Shown: in pieces, positions 48,475-59,362 of the stretch
Layout of the letters: every line of letters starts with the position of its first letter
How positions within the stretch are numbered: position 1 is the stretch's first letter
Source: Monoplex corrugatus
Lineage: Eukaryota > Mollusca > Gastropoda > Littorinimorpha > Ranellidae
Direction of reading: 5' to 3'
DNA length: 64,000 nt
NCBI GenBank assembly: GCA_030674185.1
Contig: CM060314.1
Location: 32,024,115-32,088,114 of the forward strand
The notes under the pieces: model-generated
What the model was told of the DNA's origin: nothing
The model's database searches: none
What the model saw: the letters and a program-made list of their open reading frames with translations, nothing else
Position numbers and translations under genes: made by a program

Positions 48475-50485
48475 GGTTTATTGCTAAGTCACTGACTTAC
48501 TTACTTTGTTTATCGCTAAGTCATTGTCTTACTTGCCTTGTTTATTGATGTCACTGATTTACTTACCTTGTTTATTGATAAGTCACTGACTTACTTCCCT
48601 TGTTTATTGATAAGTCACTGACTTACTTCCCTTGTTTATTGATAAGTCACTGACTTACTTGCCTTGTTTATTGATAAGTCACTGACTTACTTGCCTTGTT
48701 TATTGCTAAGTCATTGCCTTACTTACCTTGTTTATCACTAAGTCATTGCCTTACATTGTTTATCGCTAAGTCATTGCCTTACCTTGTTTATCGCTAAGTC
48801 ATTGCCTTACTTACCTTGTTTATCACTAAGACATTGTCTTACCTTGTTTATCGCTAAGTCATTGCCTTACCTTGTTTATCGCTAAGTCATTGCCTTACCG
48901 TGTTTATCGCTAAGTCATTGCCTTACTTACCTTGTTTATCACTAAGACATTGCCTTACCTTGTTTATCGCTAAGTCATTGCCTTACCTTGTTTATCGCTA
49001 AGTCATTGCCTTACCTTGTTTATCGCTAAGTCATTGCCTTACCTTGTTTATCGCAAAGTCACTGACTTACCTTGTTTATCGCTAAGTCATTGCCTTACTT
49101 GCCTTGTTTATTGATAAGTCACTGACTTACTTACCTTGTTTATTGATAAGTCACTGACTTACTTACCTTGTTTATTGATAAGTCACTGACTTACCTTGTT
49201 TATTGATAAGTCACTGACTTACTTCCCTTGTTTATTGCTAAGTCATTGCCTTACTTACCTTGTTTATCACTAAGTCATTGCCTTACCTTGTTTATCACTA
49301 AGTCATTGCCTTACTTACCTTGTTTATCACTAAGTCATTGCCTTACTTACCTTGTTTATCACTAAGTCATTGCCTTACTTACCTTGTTTATCACTAAGTC
49401 ATTGCCTTACCTTGTTTATCACTAAGTCATTGCCTTACCTTGTTTATTGATAAGTCACTGACTTGCCGTGTTTATTGATAAGTCACTGACTTACTTGCTT
49501 TATTTATCAATAAGTCATTGCCTTACCTTGTTTATTGATAAGTCACTGACTTACCTTGTTTATTGCTAAATCACTGACTTACCTTGTTTATTGATAAGTC
49601 ATTGCCTTACTTACCTTGTTTATTGATAAGTCATTGTCTTACCTACCTTGTTTATTGCTAAGTCACTGACTTACTTACCTTGTTTATCGCTAAGTCACTG
49701 ACTTACCTTGTTTATTGCTAAGTCACTTACTTACCTTGTTTATCGCTAAGTCACTTACTTACCTTGTTTATTGCTAAGTCACTTACTTACCTTGTTTATT
49801 GCTAAGTCACTTACTTACCTTGTTTATCGCTAAGTCATTGCCTTACTTGCCTTGTTTATTGATAAGTCACTTACTTACTTACTGTGTTTATCGATAAGTC
49901 ACTGACTTACGTACCTTGTTTATTGATAAGTCATTGCTTTGCTTGCCTTGTTTATTGATAAGTCACTGACAGACTTGCCTTGTTTATTGATAAGTCATTG
50001 CCTTACTTGCCTTGTTTATTGATAAGTCATTGCCTTACTTGCCTTGATTACTGATAAGTCACTGACTTACCTTGTTTATTGCTAAGTCACTGACTTACCT
50101 TGTTTATTGATAAGTCATTGCCTTACTTGCCTTGTTTATTGATAAGTCACTGACTGACTTGCCTTGTTTATTGATGAGTCATTGCTTACTTGCCTTGTTT
50201 ATTGATAAGTCATTGCCTTACTTGCCTTGTTTATTGATAAGTCACTGACTTACCTTGTTTATTGATAAGTCACTGACTTACTTACCTTGTTTATTGATAA
50301 GTCACTGACTTACCTTGTTTATTGATAAGTCACTGACTTACCTTGTTTATTGATAAGTCACTGACTTACCTTGTTTATCGTTAAGTCATTGCCTTATTTG
50401 CCTTGTTTATCGCTAACTGACTTACATTGTATTATTATTGATAAGTCACTGACTTACTTGCCTTGTTTATTGATAAGTCAGTGAC
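48475..50485. repeat. 28-36-bp minisatellite, right part
   Basis: Continuation of the 46930-47422 array with about 60 more copies. Two unit types, 'gataagtcactgacttac' and 'cgctaagtcattgccttac', occur in blocks that look locally homogenised. Confidence 0.94.
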
Positions 50486-50514
50486 AGATGAGATGATGTT
50501 GAGTTTGTTTGGTG

Positions 50515-50752
50515 TTTGTTGGAGAAGTATTCATCGTGCTAGGACAATTCCATAAGAGCTCTATCCAAATGTGCCGTAACCATCTGGCAAACGCCTTGAG
50601 CCTAGGCGAGATCTTGACATGGGACCAGTGAAACATTAACGTGACACCACCAGAATGATGGACAATTTAAGATGGGCAGTGAAGAAGCCAGTTTTCACTC
50701 TGGCCAGCTGGGATTGAATCCGAGATATCCAATACATTCAATCCACCGCTTT
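50515..50752 (-). mobile_element. SINE family B, copy 2
   Basis: Aligned with 40728-40985: 'gtgacaccaccagaatgatg', 'agatgggcag', 'gccagttttc', 'gggattgaatccgagatatc'. A (CAAA)n tract (50754-50815) adjoins its head end. Confidence 0.75.
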
Positions 50753-50881
50753 GTCAAAACAAACAAACAAACAAACAAACAAACAAATAAACAAACAAAC
50801 AAACAAACAAACAAAACGTTTAGAGCGCCATGTTCCCAACACAAGAGTAGTAGGTTTATAGGCGGCCCATCAGCTCAGTGG

Positions 50882-51107
50882 AGTCCAGCAGCTCAGTTGG
50901 TTTGAGCGTCGGATTCACATGCTAATGGTTGTGGGTTCGAATCCCGGGGTGCGCAATATTAAAATTGGTCATCTCGCCGTCCCACCTTAACATCATTGTT
51001 GTTCTGGTAGTGTGGGCGTAGAATTAGATAGGTCCCCCTTCCCCCACTTCCCTGGGATGGTTATCCCCGTCGGCCATATCACCTGTCGACGTAAAAATTG
51101 AACCAGA
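50882..51107 (+). mobile_element. SINE family A, copy 4 (sense)
   Basis: Clear pol III boxes, 'agctcagttggtttgagcg' (about 50890) and 'gtgggttcgaatcccgg' (about 50931), then the body 'gttgttctggtag', 'ccccacttccctgggatggt' and 'ggccatatcacctg', to a short tail. It is the best copy for reading the family in the forward direction. Confidence 0.9.
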
Positions 51108-51222
51108 TCTAATCAAAACAGTGGAGTTAGAACAGAACTAATCGCCAAAGATCCCGACCTGGCCGGCAAGATATGAAGGAGAACAGCATCATGCAATTAT
51201 TTTTAGTGTACTATGACAAGCA

Positions 51223-51328
51223 AAAAGAAATGTCAACACTTGACCAAAAAAAAAAAAAAAAAAAAAAAAAAAATAGTAAATGCCTGTCTGTTTGTTTTTT
51301 TTTTTGGTCAAGTGTTGACATTTCTTTT
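51223..51328. repeat. Long hairpin with A/T-run stem
   Basis: AAAAGAAATGTCAACACTTG continuing to GACC (51223-51245) and an A-run are inverted at 51295-51328 (T-run, then GGTCAAGTGTTGACATTTC and TTTT). Perfect 23-bp arms plus roughly 11 A/T pairs, with a loop of about 35 bases. Confidence 0.88.
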
Positions 51329-51339
51329 CAGTGAATTTG

Positions 51340-51950
51340 AAGTCAGTTTGCTTTAATTTGACGAGAAATGACCACTACCGTGTGGCGTTGGGAGTTAATA
51401 GCTGATTGTTGGCCAGTGGTGAGGCATTGTTGTTTTGGGTCCCATCAGCACCCTCGGGTGTTTCTTGATAATTTTGATTTGATGGTATTTTTCCCTTTGT
51501 AGACTGTTTTTTTGTTTTTGTTGTTGTTGTTTGTTTTGGTTTTAATTTTGAATGGAAAAGTACTTATTTGTTGATTGTGTGTCGTAGTCTACGTCTTCTG
51601 AGTGAAGGCGATCAATACAGAATGAACACGGTAGAATGAATGTTAAACCTGTTTTTTTGTTGTTTTTTTCGAAAATAGTTACTGATTTTGTGTGTTTTTA
51701 GCGAATGCAATATTTTTGAACGCTTGTAAAGTAAATCTGACTACGTTCACTACTTTGTAACTTCCCAAGACTCGAAAACACATTTCATTAATAAATATAG
51801 AGGATTTAGTTTTTATTCATGGTATTAAATGGTAGATCTGTATCAGTAACGAGTTTTTCAGCAACGCAAATGAAAGGATGCAGGCTAAAGACACATATAT
51901 AAGTATCTGGTTTACTACGGTGTCATCAGACGGTTGATGCACATCAAAAA
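51340..51950. other. Unassigned stretch
   Basis: AT-rich, nothing recognised. Confidence 0.4.
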
Positions 51951-51959
51951 TAGCCGGCA

Positions 51960-52490
51960 GAATCGGCCAAGCCAAAACAGCATTCAAGAAGATGACAAGC
52001 ACTCTTACCAACAAACGCCTATCAATTAACATCAGGGAGAGAGTTCTTGAATGTTATATAGAACCAATACTGTTGTACGGATGTGAGGCGTGGACAGTCA
52101 ACAAGCAAAGCCAGAACAAGATTGAGGCAACCGAGATGTGGTTTCCAAGAAGAATGTTGAGAGTTCCATGGACAGCAAAGAAAACAAACGAGACAGTCTT
52201 GATGGAGGCAGACACAAGTAGATCACTCATAAGGAAGATTAGGAAAAAACAGGCAACATTTATTTGCCATTTTATGAGGAAAGGGGAATTGGAGCACCTG
52301 GTTACAACGGGAAAGTTGAAGGGAAAGAGAGCACCAGGTAGACCGAGGGAGAAACTGCTGGACGGACTTGCAGAGTGGCTGGGGACGAGGAGGGTGGGGG
52401 AGATGCTAGGGGCCACAAGAGATAGAGACAGATGGAAGTCCATGATCGCCAGCGCCATGCGGCAAGGCACCTGATGATGATGACAGTGTC
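51960..52490 (+). mobile_element. LINE ORF2 C-terminal fragment, best copy of the 3'-end family
   Basis: An open frame of 160 codons (51992-52474) reads LTNKRLSINIRERVLECYIE, then PILLYGCEAWTVNKQSQNK, IEATEMWFPRRMLRVPWTAK, HFMRKGELEHLV, GKRAPGRPRE and LLDGLAEWLGTRRVGEML. This is the post-RT region of an APE-type LINE. It stops at 52472-52474 (TGA) and ends in (GATGAT)n. It is 5'-truncated, and no target duplication was identified. Confidence 0.85.
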
Positions 52491-53089
52491 AAACTTTAGG
52501 TTTGCTTGTGATGATTTGGTGTCCAGAGCAAAGAAGGCAGCTTTTACAGTTGTCAAGAGTTTCAGTAAGATTGAAAAAAACAGATGTAGTTATTAAAGTA
52601 TGATTCCCAAGTCCAGCTATATGTGCACAATATGGAGCTAAAATCTCTGGCTCGAAACAATTGAAAAGTTGAATGTATTAGCTATGAAACGATTTTTCTT
52701 GGTGTTGAATGGCAAACGCCAAATAATGTTATGTATTTTGAATTAAGAAGATACCTGATTTATACACATTCATTTATAAGATGCGTCAAATATCGGTTAA
52801 AATGAACTAGAACGGACGAGACTAGGTTATAGGTCAAAGCATATGAAGTTATGTACAAGTTGGATTCGTGTGGGAACTTCAAGTATCCATGCATGAGGTT
52901 TAATGTGTGCATGGATTTGGTCATGTAAGGGAACATCAGGGCGTAGGAAATGTAGACCAGTTTGTGCATAGTTTTATGCAAATTGATTGTTGGCGGCAAG
53001 AACGGGACAGTCGTATACACAATAAGTACAGGTTTTCAGTGATAGAATGTTTTAAGACAGTTAATTCTAGGTAACTGTTTCAGTAAAAC
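52491..53089. other. Unassigned stretch
   Basis: No gene or repeat family recognised. The satellite begins at its right edge. Confidence 0.4.
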
Positions 53090-53161
53090 TGAACAATTTC
53101 ATTACTTAGGCTCATTTCACTTGGATGAAATGTTAAGCTAAATACCTGAAGGACGACCAAA

Positions 53162-53193
<32 letters not shown>

Positions 53194-55392
53194 AAGAAGA
53201 ATCAGTTCTGATTTCTGTCGTAATTGACAAAGTACATGAGTTGAGATATATTTAAGTCACTGAGTCAGTGACTGATTGGTTGATTGCTTGATTTCATTGC
53301 CTTATGTTCATTGATTAGCCCAGTTTTATGCATGATAGAATTAATTGAAAGGATATTTGAGATAATGGAAAACTGACTTAAATTACTGTGATGTGTTGGA
53401 TTGGAGTCATATCACAGTAATTTAAGGCCCTTTCTGTTAATCACTCTCACGTCCTGTTTGTTTCCACTGGTACAAATACTTTGATCTGTGACCACTGTTG
53501 GTAAGTGTTTCTGGTTATCATCTCTTTATAAGTAAGAATATTTGCGTGGAATTTGTTTGTTTTGTTTTTGCGATGAAGCAAGTTCCTAATAGCTTTCCTG
53601 ATTGTTTCCACTAGTTTGGATACTTTGCTATGTGGCAGCTGTTTGAACTTGATTCTGGTCATGATTTGACTGGAGTGGAGATTGTGTTTAGTTATACTTT
53701 TTATCCTTTTCACACACCGGACGGAGCAGCGAGGAAATTTCAGTCTTTTTTCCCTAAGTTTTGTGTTTGTTTGTAGTGATCTTACGCTTGAAAAACGCCA
53801 GTTGGCCGAAAATTTGCGCCTGTCTTGTCTTGTTGTATTAAATACGCGTTTTTTTAATCCTTTTTTCGTGTTTTTTTTTGGTTTTTTTTTCTGGTTCCTA
53901 TACTTTTTGTGTTGAGGTAAGTGCATAATATCTCGCTTATAGTTCGGATGTTATTTTCTCTTCGTAGTGTTGTAAGTGCATTATATCCGTAAAATCTCGG
54001 AATTGAACTTAAGAATGTATTAGATTTGGGAGATGACGTAGATACCGTGTAATATTTGAGATCTGACTCATTATGTAAATCATGTAATTTTGTGATGAGG
54101 TAAGTACGTAATATTCTTGATAATCTGACTTGTACTTTATACCTTGTTTTTTGCTTATGAAGGAGTAGACACCCATCATTCCTGAAGATCTGACAAATAA
54201 CCTAATATCCTATTTCATGTCTTTTTATTTTTCGTAATTCACAAAGTACAAAGGTCTTGCATATTTTGACATTTGTTTGATTCACTGACTGGATGATGCA
54301 TTGCTCAGTTGATTGTTGTTTTTTTGTGATATGTTGATTGATGAGTCCAGTTTTATGCATGATAGAATTAATTGAAAGGATGTTTGAAATAACGGAAAAT
54401 TGACTTAAATGACTGTGATGTGTTGGATTGGAGTCATATCACAGTAATTTAAGGCACCTTTCTGTTCATCACTCTCACGTCCTGTTTGTTTCCACTGACA
54501 CTGATACTTTGATCTGTTACCACTGTTGGTAACTGTTTCTGGTTATCACCCCTTTAGATGTAAGTATATTTGCGTGGATTTTGTTTTAATTTTGCGATGA
54601 GGCAAGTTCCTAATAGATTTCAAGATTTTATTTGTGATAAAGAATAGTTTTTTTTATTTTAAAGTTGTGAGTAGATAACGTTTCAAGACCTGACTTGTGC
54701 ATCATAACGTATTACACTTTTTATAACGTTGTATGTTCCTTGTAATTTGTGAGATGTGACTGACAATGCGCATTTCATTTGGATTAAATGTTGAGCTAAA
54801 TGCTTTAAGGACAGACCAAGATCAGTTCTGATTTCTCTCGAGATTGACAAATTAGCCTACATGAATTGAGATCTATTTAATTCACTGACTCGGAGACTGA
54901 GTGGTTGATTACTTGATTTCCTTGCGATATATTGATCGATAAGTCCAATTGTCATGTATGGTAGAATCGATTGAAAGAATGTGTGAGATATGGAAAGTTG
55001 ACTTTAAGTGACTGTGATGTGTTGTATTGGAGTCGTATCACAGTAATTTAAGGCAGCCTTTGTTCATCACTTTGTTTCCTCTGGTTTAGATACTTTGCTA
55101 TGTGACAGCTGTTTGAATGTGACTCTGGTCATGATTTGATTGGAGTGGAGATTGTGTGTAGTTATATTTTTTGTGTTGGGGTAAATACACAATATCTCTG
55201 AAGATCTCAGTTGTGATTCGGATATTATTTTCTCTTTGTGATATTGTAAGTGTGTAATATTCTTAAAATCTCAGACAAAATCTCGGACTTGCACATTAGA
55301 ATGTATCAGACTTTGGTGATGACATAGATACCGTGTATTCTTTGAGATCTGACTAATAATTCGTTTATATGAATCATGGTATTTTTTTGATG
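53090..55392. repeat. Stem-loop satellite, left part
   Basis: Diverged long units with common landmarks 'gtttccactggt', 'gttggtaagtgtttctggtt', 'tgacttaaatgactgtgatg' and 'atatcacagtaatttaaggc'. The stem-loop occurs at 53377, 54404 and 55002. An A-run lies at 53158-53196. A Penelope-type terminal fragment interrupts it at 53735-53870. Confidence 0.85.
53735..53870 (+). mobile_element. Penelope-type terminal fragment with hairpin
   Basis: 'cttgaaaaacgccagttggc' + 'cgaaaatttgcgcctgtctt' matches the right arm of the foldback at 20.0-20.2 kb. 'ggaaatttcagtctttttt' upstream also matches. Confidence 0.55.
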
Positions 55393-55936
55393 CGATACGC
55401 TACTGGTAACCTGGAACCCAGTACTACCTGTCACAGGGTCGAATTGCTGGCGACTAAACCAGCAACCCCACCAGTCCTCTCAGGAGGATGGTGAGGAGGG
55501 TGGCTAGAAACCCTGGTGGAAATAAATTAGATCCATCAAATGGCGCCAGCTCTGGAGAGCTACCCGCGGCCATCTAGCTAAGGGAGTAAACCCTGACAGT
55601 AAATACGGTGTGGGGCCCCTTAGGCGGTTGGATGGCAAACTTTGTCACTTTCCGGCAGCTCCTGCGGCCGCGTTGGCACCAAAACGTAACAGCCCTGCTG
55701 TTCCTTTGGATCTGTCAGCGAGGTGGAGAGGGGGGACAAGTTGCATGGGCAACAGCCTGTCTTCCATATTACACTGCCCAGGCTTACATCCGTCCATTCA
55801 TCCACAAACACTCTGCACCTACGACCTGGAGAGGACACTCCAGCCTCGCTACTAACACTAGTGTCGGCACAACACGGAAAGCAACAGATACCGGTGATAA
55901 GTCATTGCTCAACTGGCGTAGAACTGACGCCAGGGG

Positions 55937-57158
55937 TTGCTTTTGACGGTGGGAGAGACCTTCGTGTCTTACTGGACAGCTACCGCCCACCTAAGCTGGG
56001 CAGCCCCCAGCCAGTTAGGTGCTGTCCCGCCACGACCTGCCTTCTTCATTGGGTGCATGAAGATAATTACCGCACCAAACAAAAATTCAAATTCAAATTC
56101 AAGAAACGGATCAGGAAAAGGATCAGCAGTGAAACTGGGCTTTTGGAATGTCCGAACAATGATGCCTGGGCTCTCCCAAGATCTGCAAGACATCAGTGAC
56201 GCCAGAAAAACCGCCGTCATAAACAGCGAACTAAAGAGGCTCAATGTGGACGATTGCCACTCTGCAGGAAACACGGCTGGCTGACTCAGGAACACTAAAG
56301 GAAAGGGACTACACCTTCTTCTGGCAAGGAAAGAGTTTTGATGCCCCAAGAGAGCACGGAGTAGGTTTTGCAGTAAGGAACAGCCTGCTGAACATGATTG
56401 AACCAGGCAGCGGCGGTTCAGAACGACTCTTGACTCTCCGCCTCAACACCACCGAAGGCTATGTCACTCTCATCAGCGTTTATGCCCCAACTCTGTCCGC
56501 CTCTCCAGACACCAAGGATGAGTTCTACGAAAATCTTGCATCAACCATAAGGAACATCCCCAGGACAGAACAACTTGTTCTCCTGGGCGACTTCAACGCC
56601 AGAGTGGGTGCAGACAATGACTCATGGCCCTTCTGCCTCGGTTCCTTTGGAGTAGGGAAAATGAATGAGAATGGACAGCGACTGCTTGAGTTTTGCGCCT
56701 GCCATGAACTGTGCATCGCCAACTCCTTCTTCAAGACGAAGCCTCAGCACAAAGTCTCCTGGAGGCATCCCCGCTCAAAACATTGGCACCAACTGGATTT
56801 GATCCTAGTAAGACGTGCCGCTATCAAAAACGTTCTCCACACTCGCTCTTATCACAGCGCAGACTGCGACACAGACCACTCTCTGGTATGTTGCAAGATC
56901 AGGCTACAACCAAAGAAGTTCCACCGCTCAAAGAAACAAGGGAACCCTCGCATTGACGTCAGCAAGATGTCTCAGCCAGATCTTGTAGAACAGTTCGCAG
57001 AGGCCTTTCAGAAAGAATACGATGCATTGCAGCCCAGAGACTCTGCCACTGAGAGATGGGAAACGCTACGAGACACCATGCACCGCATTGCTATGACCAC
57101 CTTTGGGAAGAAAACTGTGAAGTCCCACGACTGGTTTGAGGCCAATCATCAGAAATGA
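55937..57158 (+). pseudogene. LINE apurinic-type endonuclease domain, one frame break
   Basis: The frame at 55937-56284 gives the N-terminal LGFWNVRTM block, and the frame at 56244-57158 continues as IATLQETRLADSG, HGVGFAVRNSLL, LISVYAPT, LLGDFNARVGADNDSWP, SWRHPRSKHWHQLDLILVRR and YHSADCDTDHSLVCCK. These contain the catalytic Asn, Glu, Asp-Asn, Asp and His landmarks of APE endonucleases. The switch at about 56263-56275 needs one base removed. The frame closes at 57156-57158, where one A seems to be missing before the RT frame continues. No gag-like ORF1 was recognised upstream. Confidence 0.85.
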
Positions 57159-59309
57159 CTCCCACTGTTGAGGCCAAGCGTGCCGCACTCACCAAGTATA
57201 AGCGGTCACCCAGTGAGAAGAACCTGCAAATCCTCAGGGCTGCCAGAAGTAAGGTTCAGCTTAACGCCAGGCGCTGCGCAAACGAGTACTGGACAGAGCT
57301 CAGCGAAGAGATACAGAGTGCTGCTGAAAGAGGCAACATCCGAGGAATGTATGATGGCATCAAGAAGGCACTGGGACCAACACAGAGCAGGATCGCCCCC
57401 CTCAAATCCTCCACTGGGGAAGTAATCAGCAATCCTAGCCAACAGATGGAAAGATGGGCGGAACACTACTCCGACCTCTACTCCACACAGAACATGATGT
57501 CCCCCTTAGCCCTCGATGCCATCAAGTGCATGCCGGTAATGGAAGAACTTGACGCAGAGCCAACTGTGGACGAACTCAGCAAGGCCATTGATAGCCTGGC
57601 ATCAGGGAAGGCACCTGGCAACGACGGAATTCCCCCAGACCTCATCAAGCACTGCAAGACTTCTCTTCTGCACCCTTTGCACGCAGTTCTCTGTCAGTGT
57701 TGGAATGAGGGAGCTGTACCACAGGACATGAGGGACGTCAAGATCGTCACCCTGTACAAAAACAAGGGCGAAAGGAGCGACTGCAACAACTACAGAGGTA
57801 TCTCGCTCCTCAGCATTGTTGGCAAAGTCTATGCTCGGGTCCTCCTAATCCGCCTGCAGAAACTGGCTGAACGCGTCTACCCGGAATCACAGTGTGGTTT
57901 TCGAGCAGAGAGATCCACGGTAGACATGGTCTTCTCCCTTCGCCAAATCCAGGAAAAGTGCAGAGAGCAGCGGATGCCCCTGTATGTGGCATTCATTGAC
58001 CTCACCAAGGCCTTTGACCTAGTCAGCAGAGATGGCCTTTTCAGGGCTCTCCGAAAAATCGGCTGCCCCCCCAAACTGCACAGCTTAATTGAGTCCTTCC
58101 ACTCAAACATGAAAGGGATGGTGCAGTTCAACGGAAACCTCTCCAAGCCCTTCGACGTACGCAGCGGTGTGAAACAAGGCTGCGTCCTGGCCCCAACCCT
58201 CTTTGGAATCTTCTTCGCTCTCCTCCTGAGGCATGCGTTCAGCACAGCGCAAGAAGGGATCCACCTGCGGACCAGATCAGATGGCAGGCTCTTCAACCTC
58301 GCCCGCCTCAGAGCAAGGACAAAGGTCCGTGAAGCCCTCATCAGAGACATGCTATTTGCCGACGATGCCGCAGTTGTGACCCATACTCAGCGGGACTTGC
58401 AGTCACTAATGGACCGCTTCTCCCAGGCCTGCAAAGATTTTGGTCTGACCATCAGTCTTAAGAAGACAAACGTCCTGGGCCAAGACACGCCATCTCCACC
58501 AGCCATCACCATTGATGACTACGAGCTTGAAGCCATCCATCAATTCACATATCTTGGGTCCACCATCACCGATAACCTCTCCCTTGACACAGAGGTCGAC
58601 AAGAGGATCGGGAAGGCAGCCACAACACTAGCCCGCCTCACACAAAGGTGTGTGGACAAATCCCAAGCTGACCACAAAGACAAAGATGGCTGTATACAAC
58701 GCCTGTGTCCTCAGCACCTTGCTGTATGGCAGCGAGGCGTGGACCACGCATGCTCATCAAGAGAAAAGGCTCAATACCTTCCACCTGAGAAGCCTACGGC
58801 GCATACTTGGCATTTCCTGGCAAGACAAGGTGACCAACACCGAAGTCCTAACCTGCGCTGGCCTCCCAACCATGCATACCATGCTGAGACAGCGTCGGCT
58901 GCGCTGGTTGGGCCACGTTCGCCGCATGGAAGATGGTCGCATCCCAAAAGACATCCTTTATGGTGAGCTTGCCACAGGGCAGAGAAACATTGGCCGCCCA
59001 CAGCTGAGATACAAAGACGTTTGCAAGCGTGACATGAAGGCGCTTGAGATCAACACTGAGTCCTGGGAGGACCTCGCAGACGATCGCAACAGCTGGAGAA
59101 CTACTCTCAAGAAACAGCTGCGGATTGGTGAGGACAAACTGTCAGCTGCTGCAGCAGAAAAGCGAGTTCGCAGAAAAGGGATGACAGCCAACAGACCAGC
59201 ATCAGCATACACATGCGACCGCTGCGACAGAGACTGCCTCTCTCGCATTAGTCTGTACAGTCACAGGCGACGCTGCTTGGACCAAGCAGACAGCCTATCT
59301 AGACATTAG
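57155..59309 (+). pseudogene. LINE reverse transcriptase with C-terminal C2HC-type finger, one frame break
   Basis: The 57155-58966 frame holds GKAPGNDGIPPDLIK, LYKNKGERSDCNNYRGISL, ESQCGFRAERSTVD, AFIDLTKAFDLVSRDGLF (motif A Asp), SGVKQGCVLAPTLFGIFF (motif B), MLFADDAAVV (catalytic FADD) and FTYLGSTI. Near 58648-58656 one extra base shifts the true frame to 58650-59309, which reads LLYGSEAWTTHAHQEKRLN, LRRILGISWQDKVTNTEVL, RRLRWLGHVRRMED, GRPQLRYKDVCKRDM, and ends in a finger TCDRCDRDCLSRISLYSHRR followed by RC. All RT catalytic residues seen are intact. Confidence 0.9.
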
Positions 59310-59362
59310 AACGGATGTACTTTGTCCATGGTCAGTCATGACCGAAGGAGGCCTACTACTAC

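Larger units (their letters stand above)
55393..59362 (+). mobile_element. Near-complete APE-type LINE
   Basis: About 4 kb, inserted into the satellite: the left flank ends '...tttttttgatg' (55392) and the satellite resumes 'gcacgtaatattctgg' (about 59362). Order: 5' UTR (55393-55940), endonuclease frame, RT frame, C-terminal zinc finger, short 3' UTR ending in (CTA)n. About six bases of the satellite consensus are missing at the junction and no target duplication is seen. G+C is much higher than the flanks. Confidence 0.88.

Noticed and set aside
50882..50955. Possible tRNA gene (good box A and box B)
   Set aside because: The same head is joined to the same non-tRNA body at four loci, so it is a SINE head.
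55620..56349. Several overlapping frames at the LINE 5' end as a possible ORF1
   Set aside because: Both strands are open in this G+C-rich stretch, and no zinc knuckle, RRM or coiled coil typical of ORF1 was seen.
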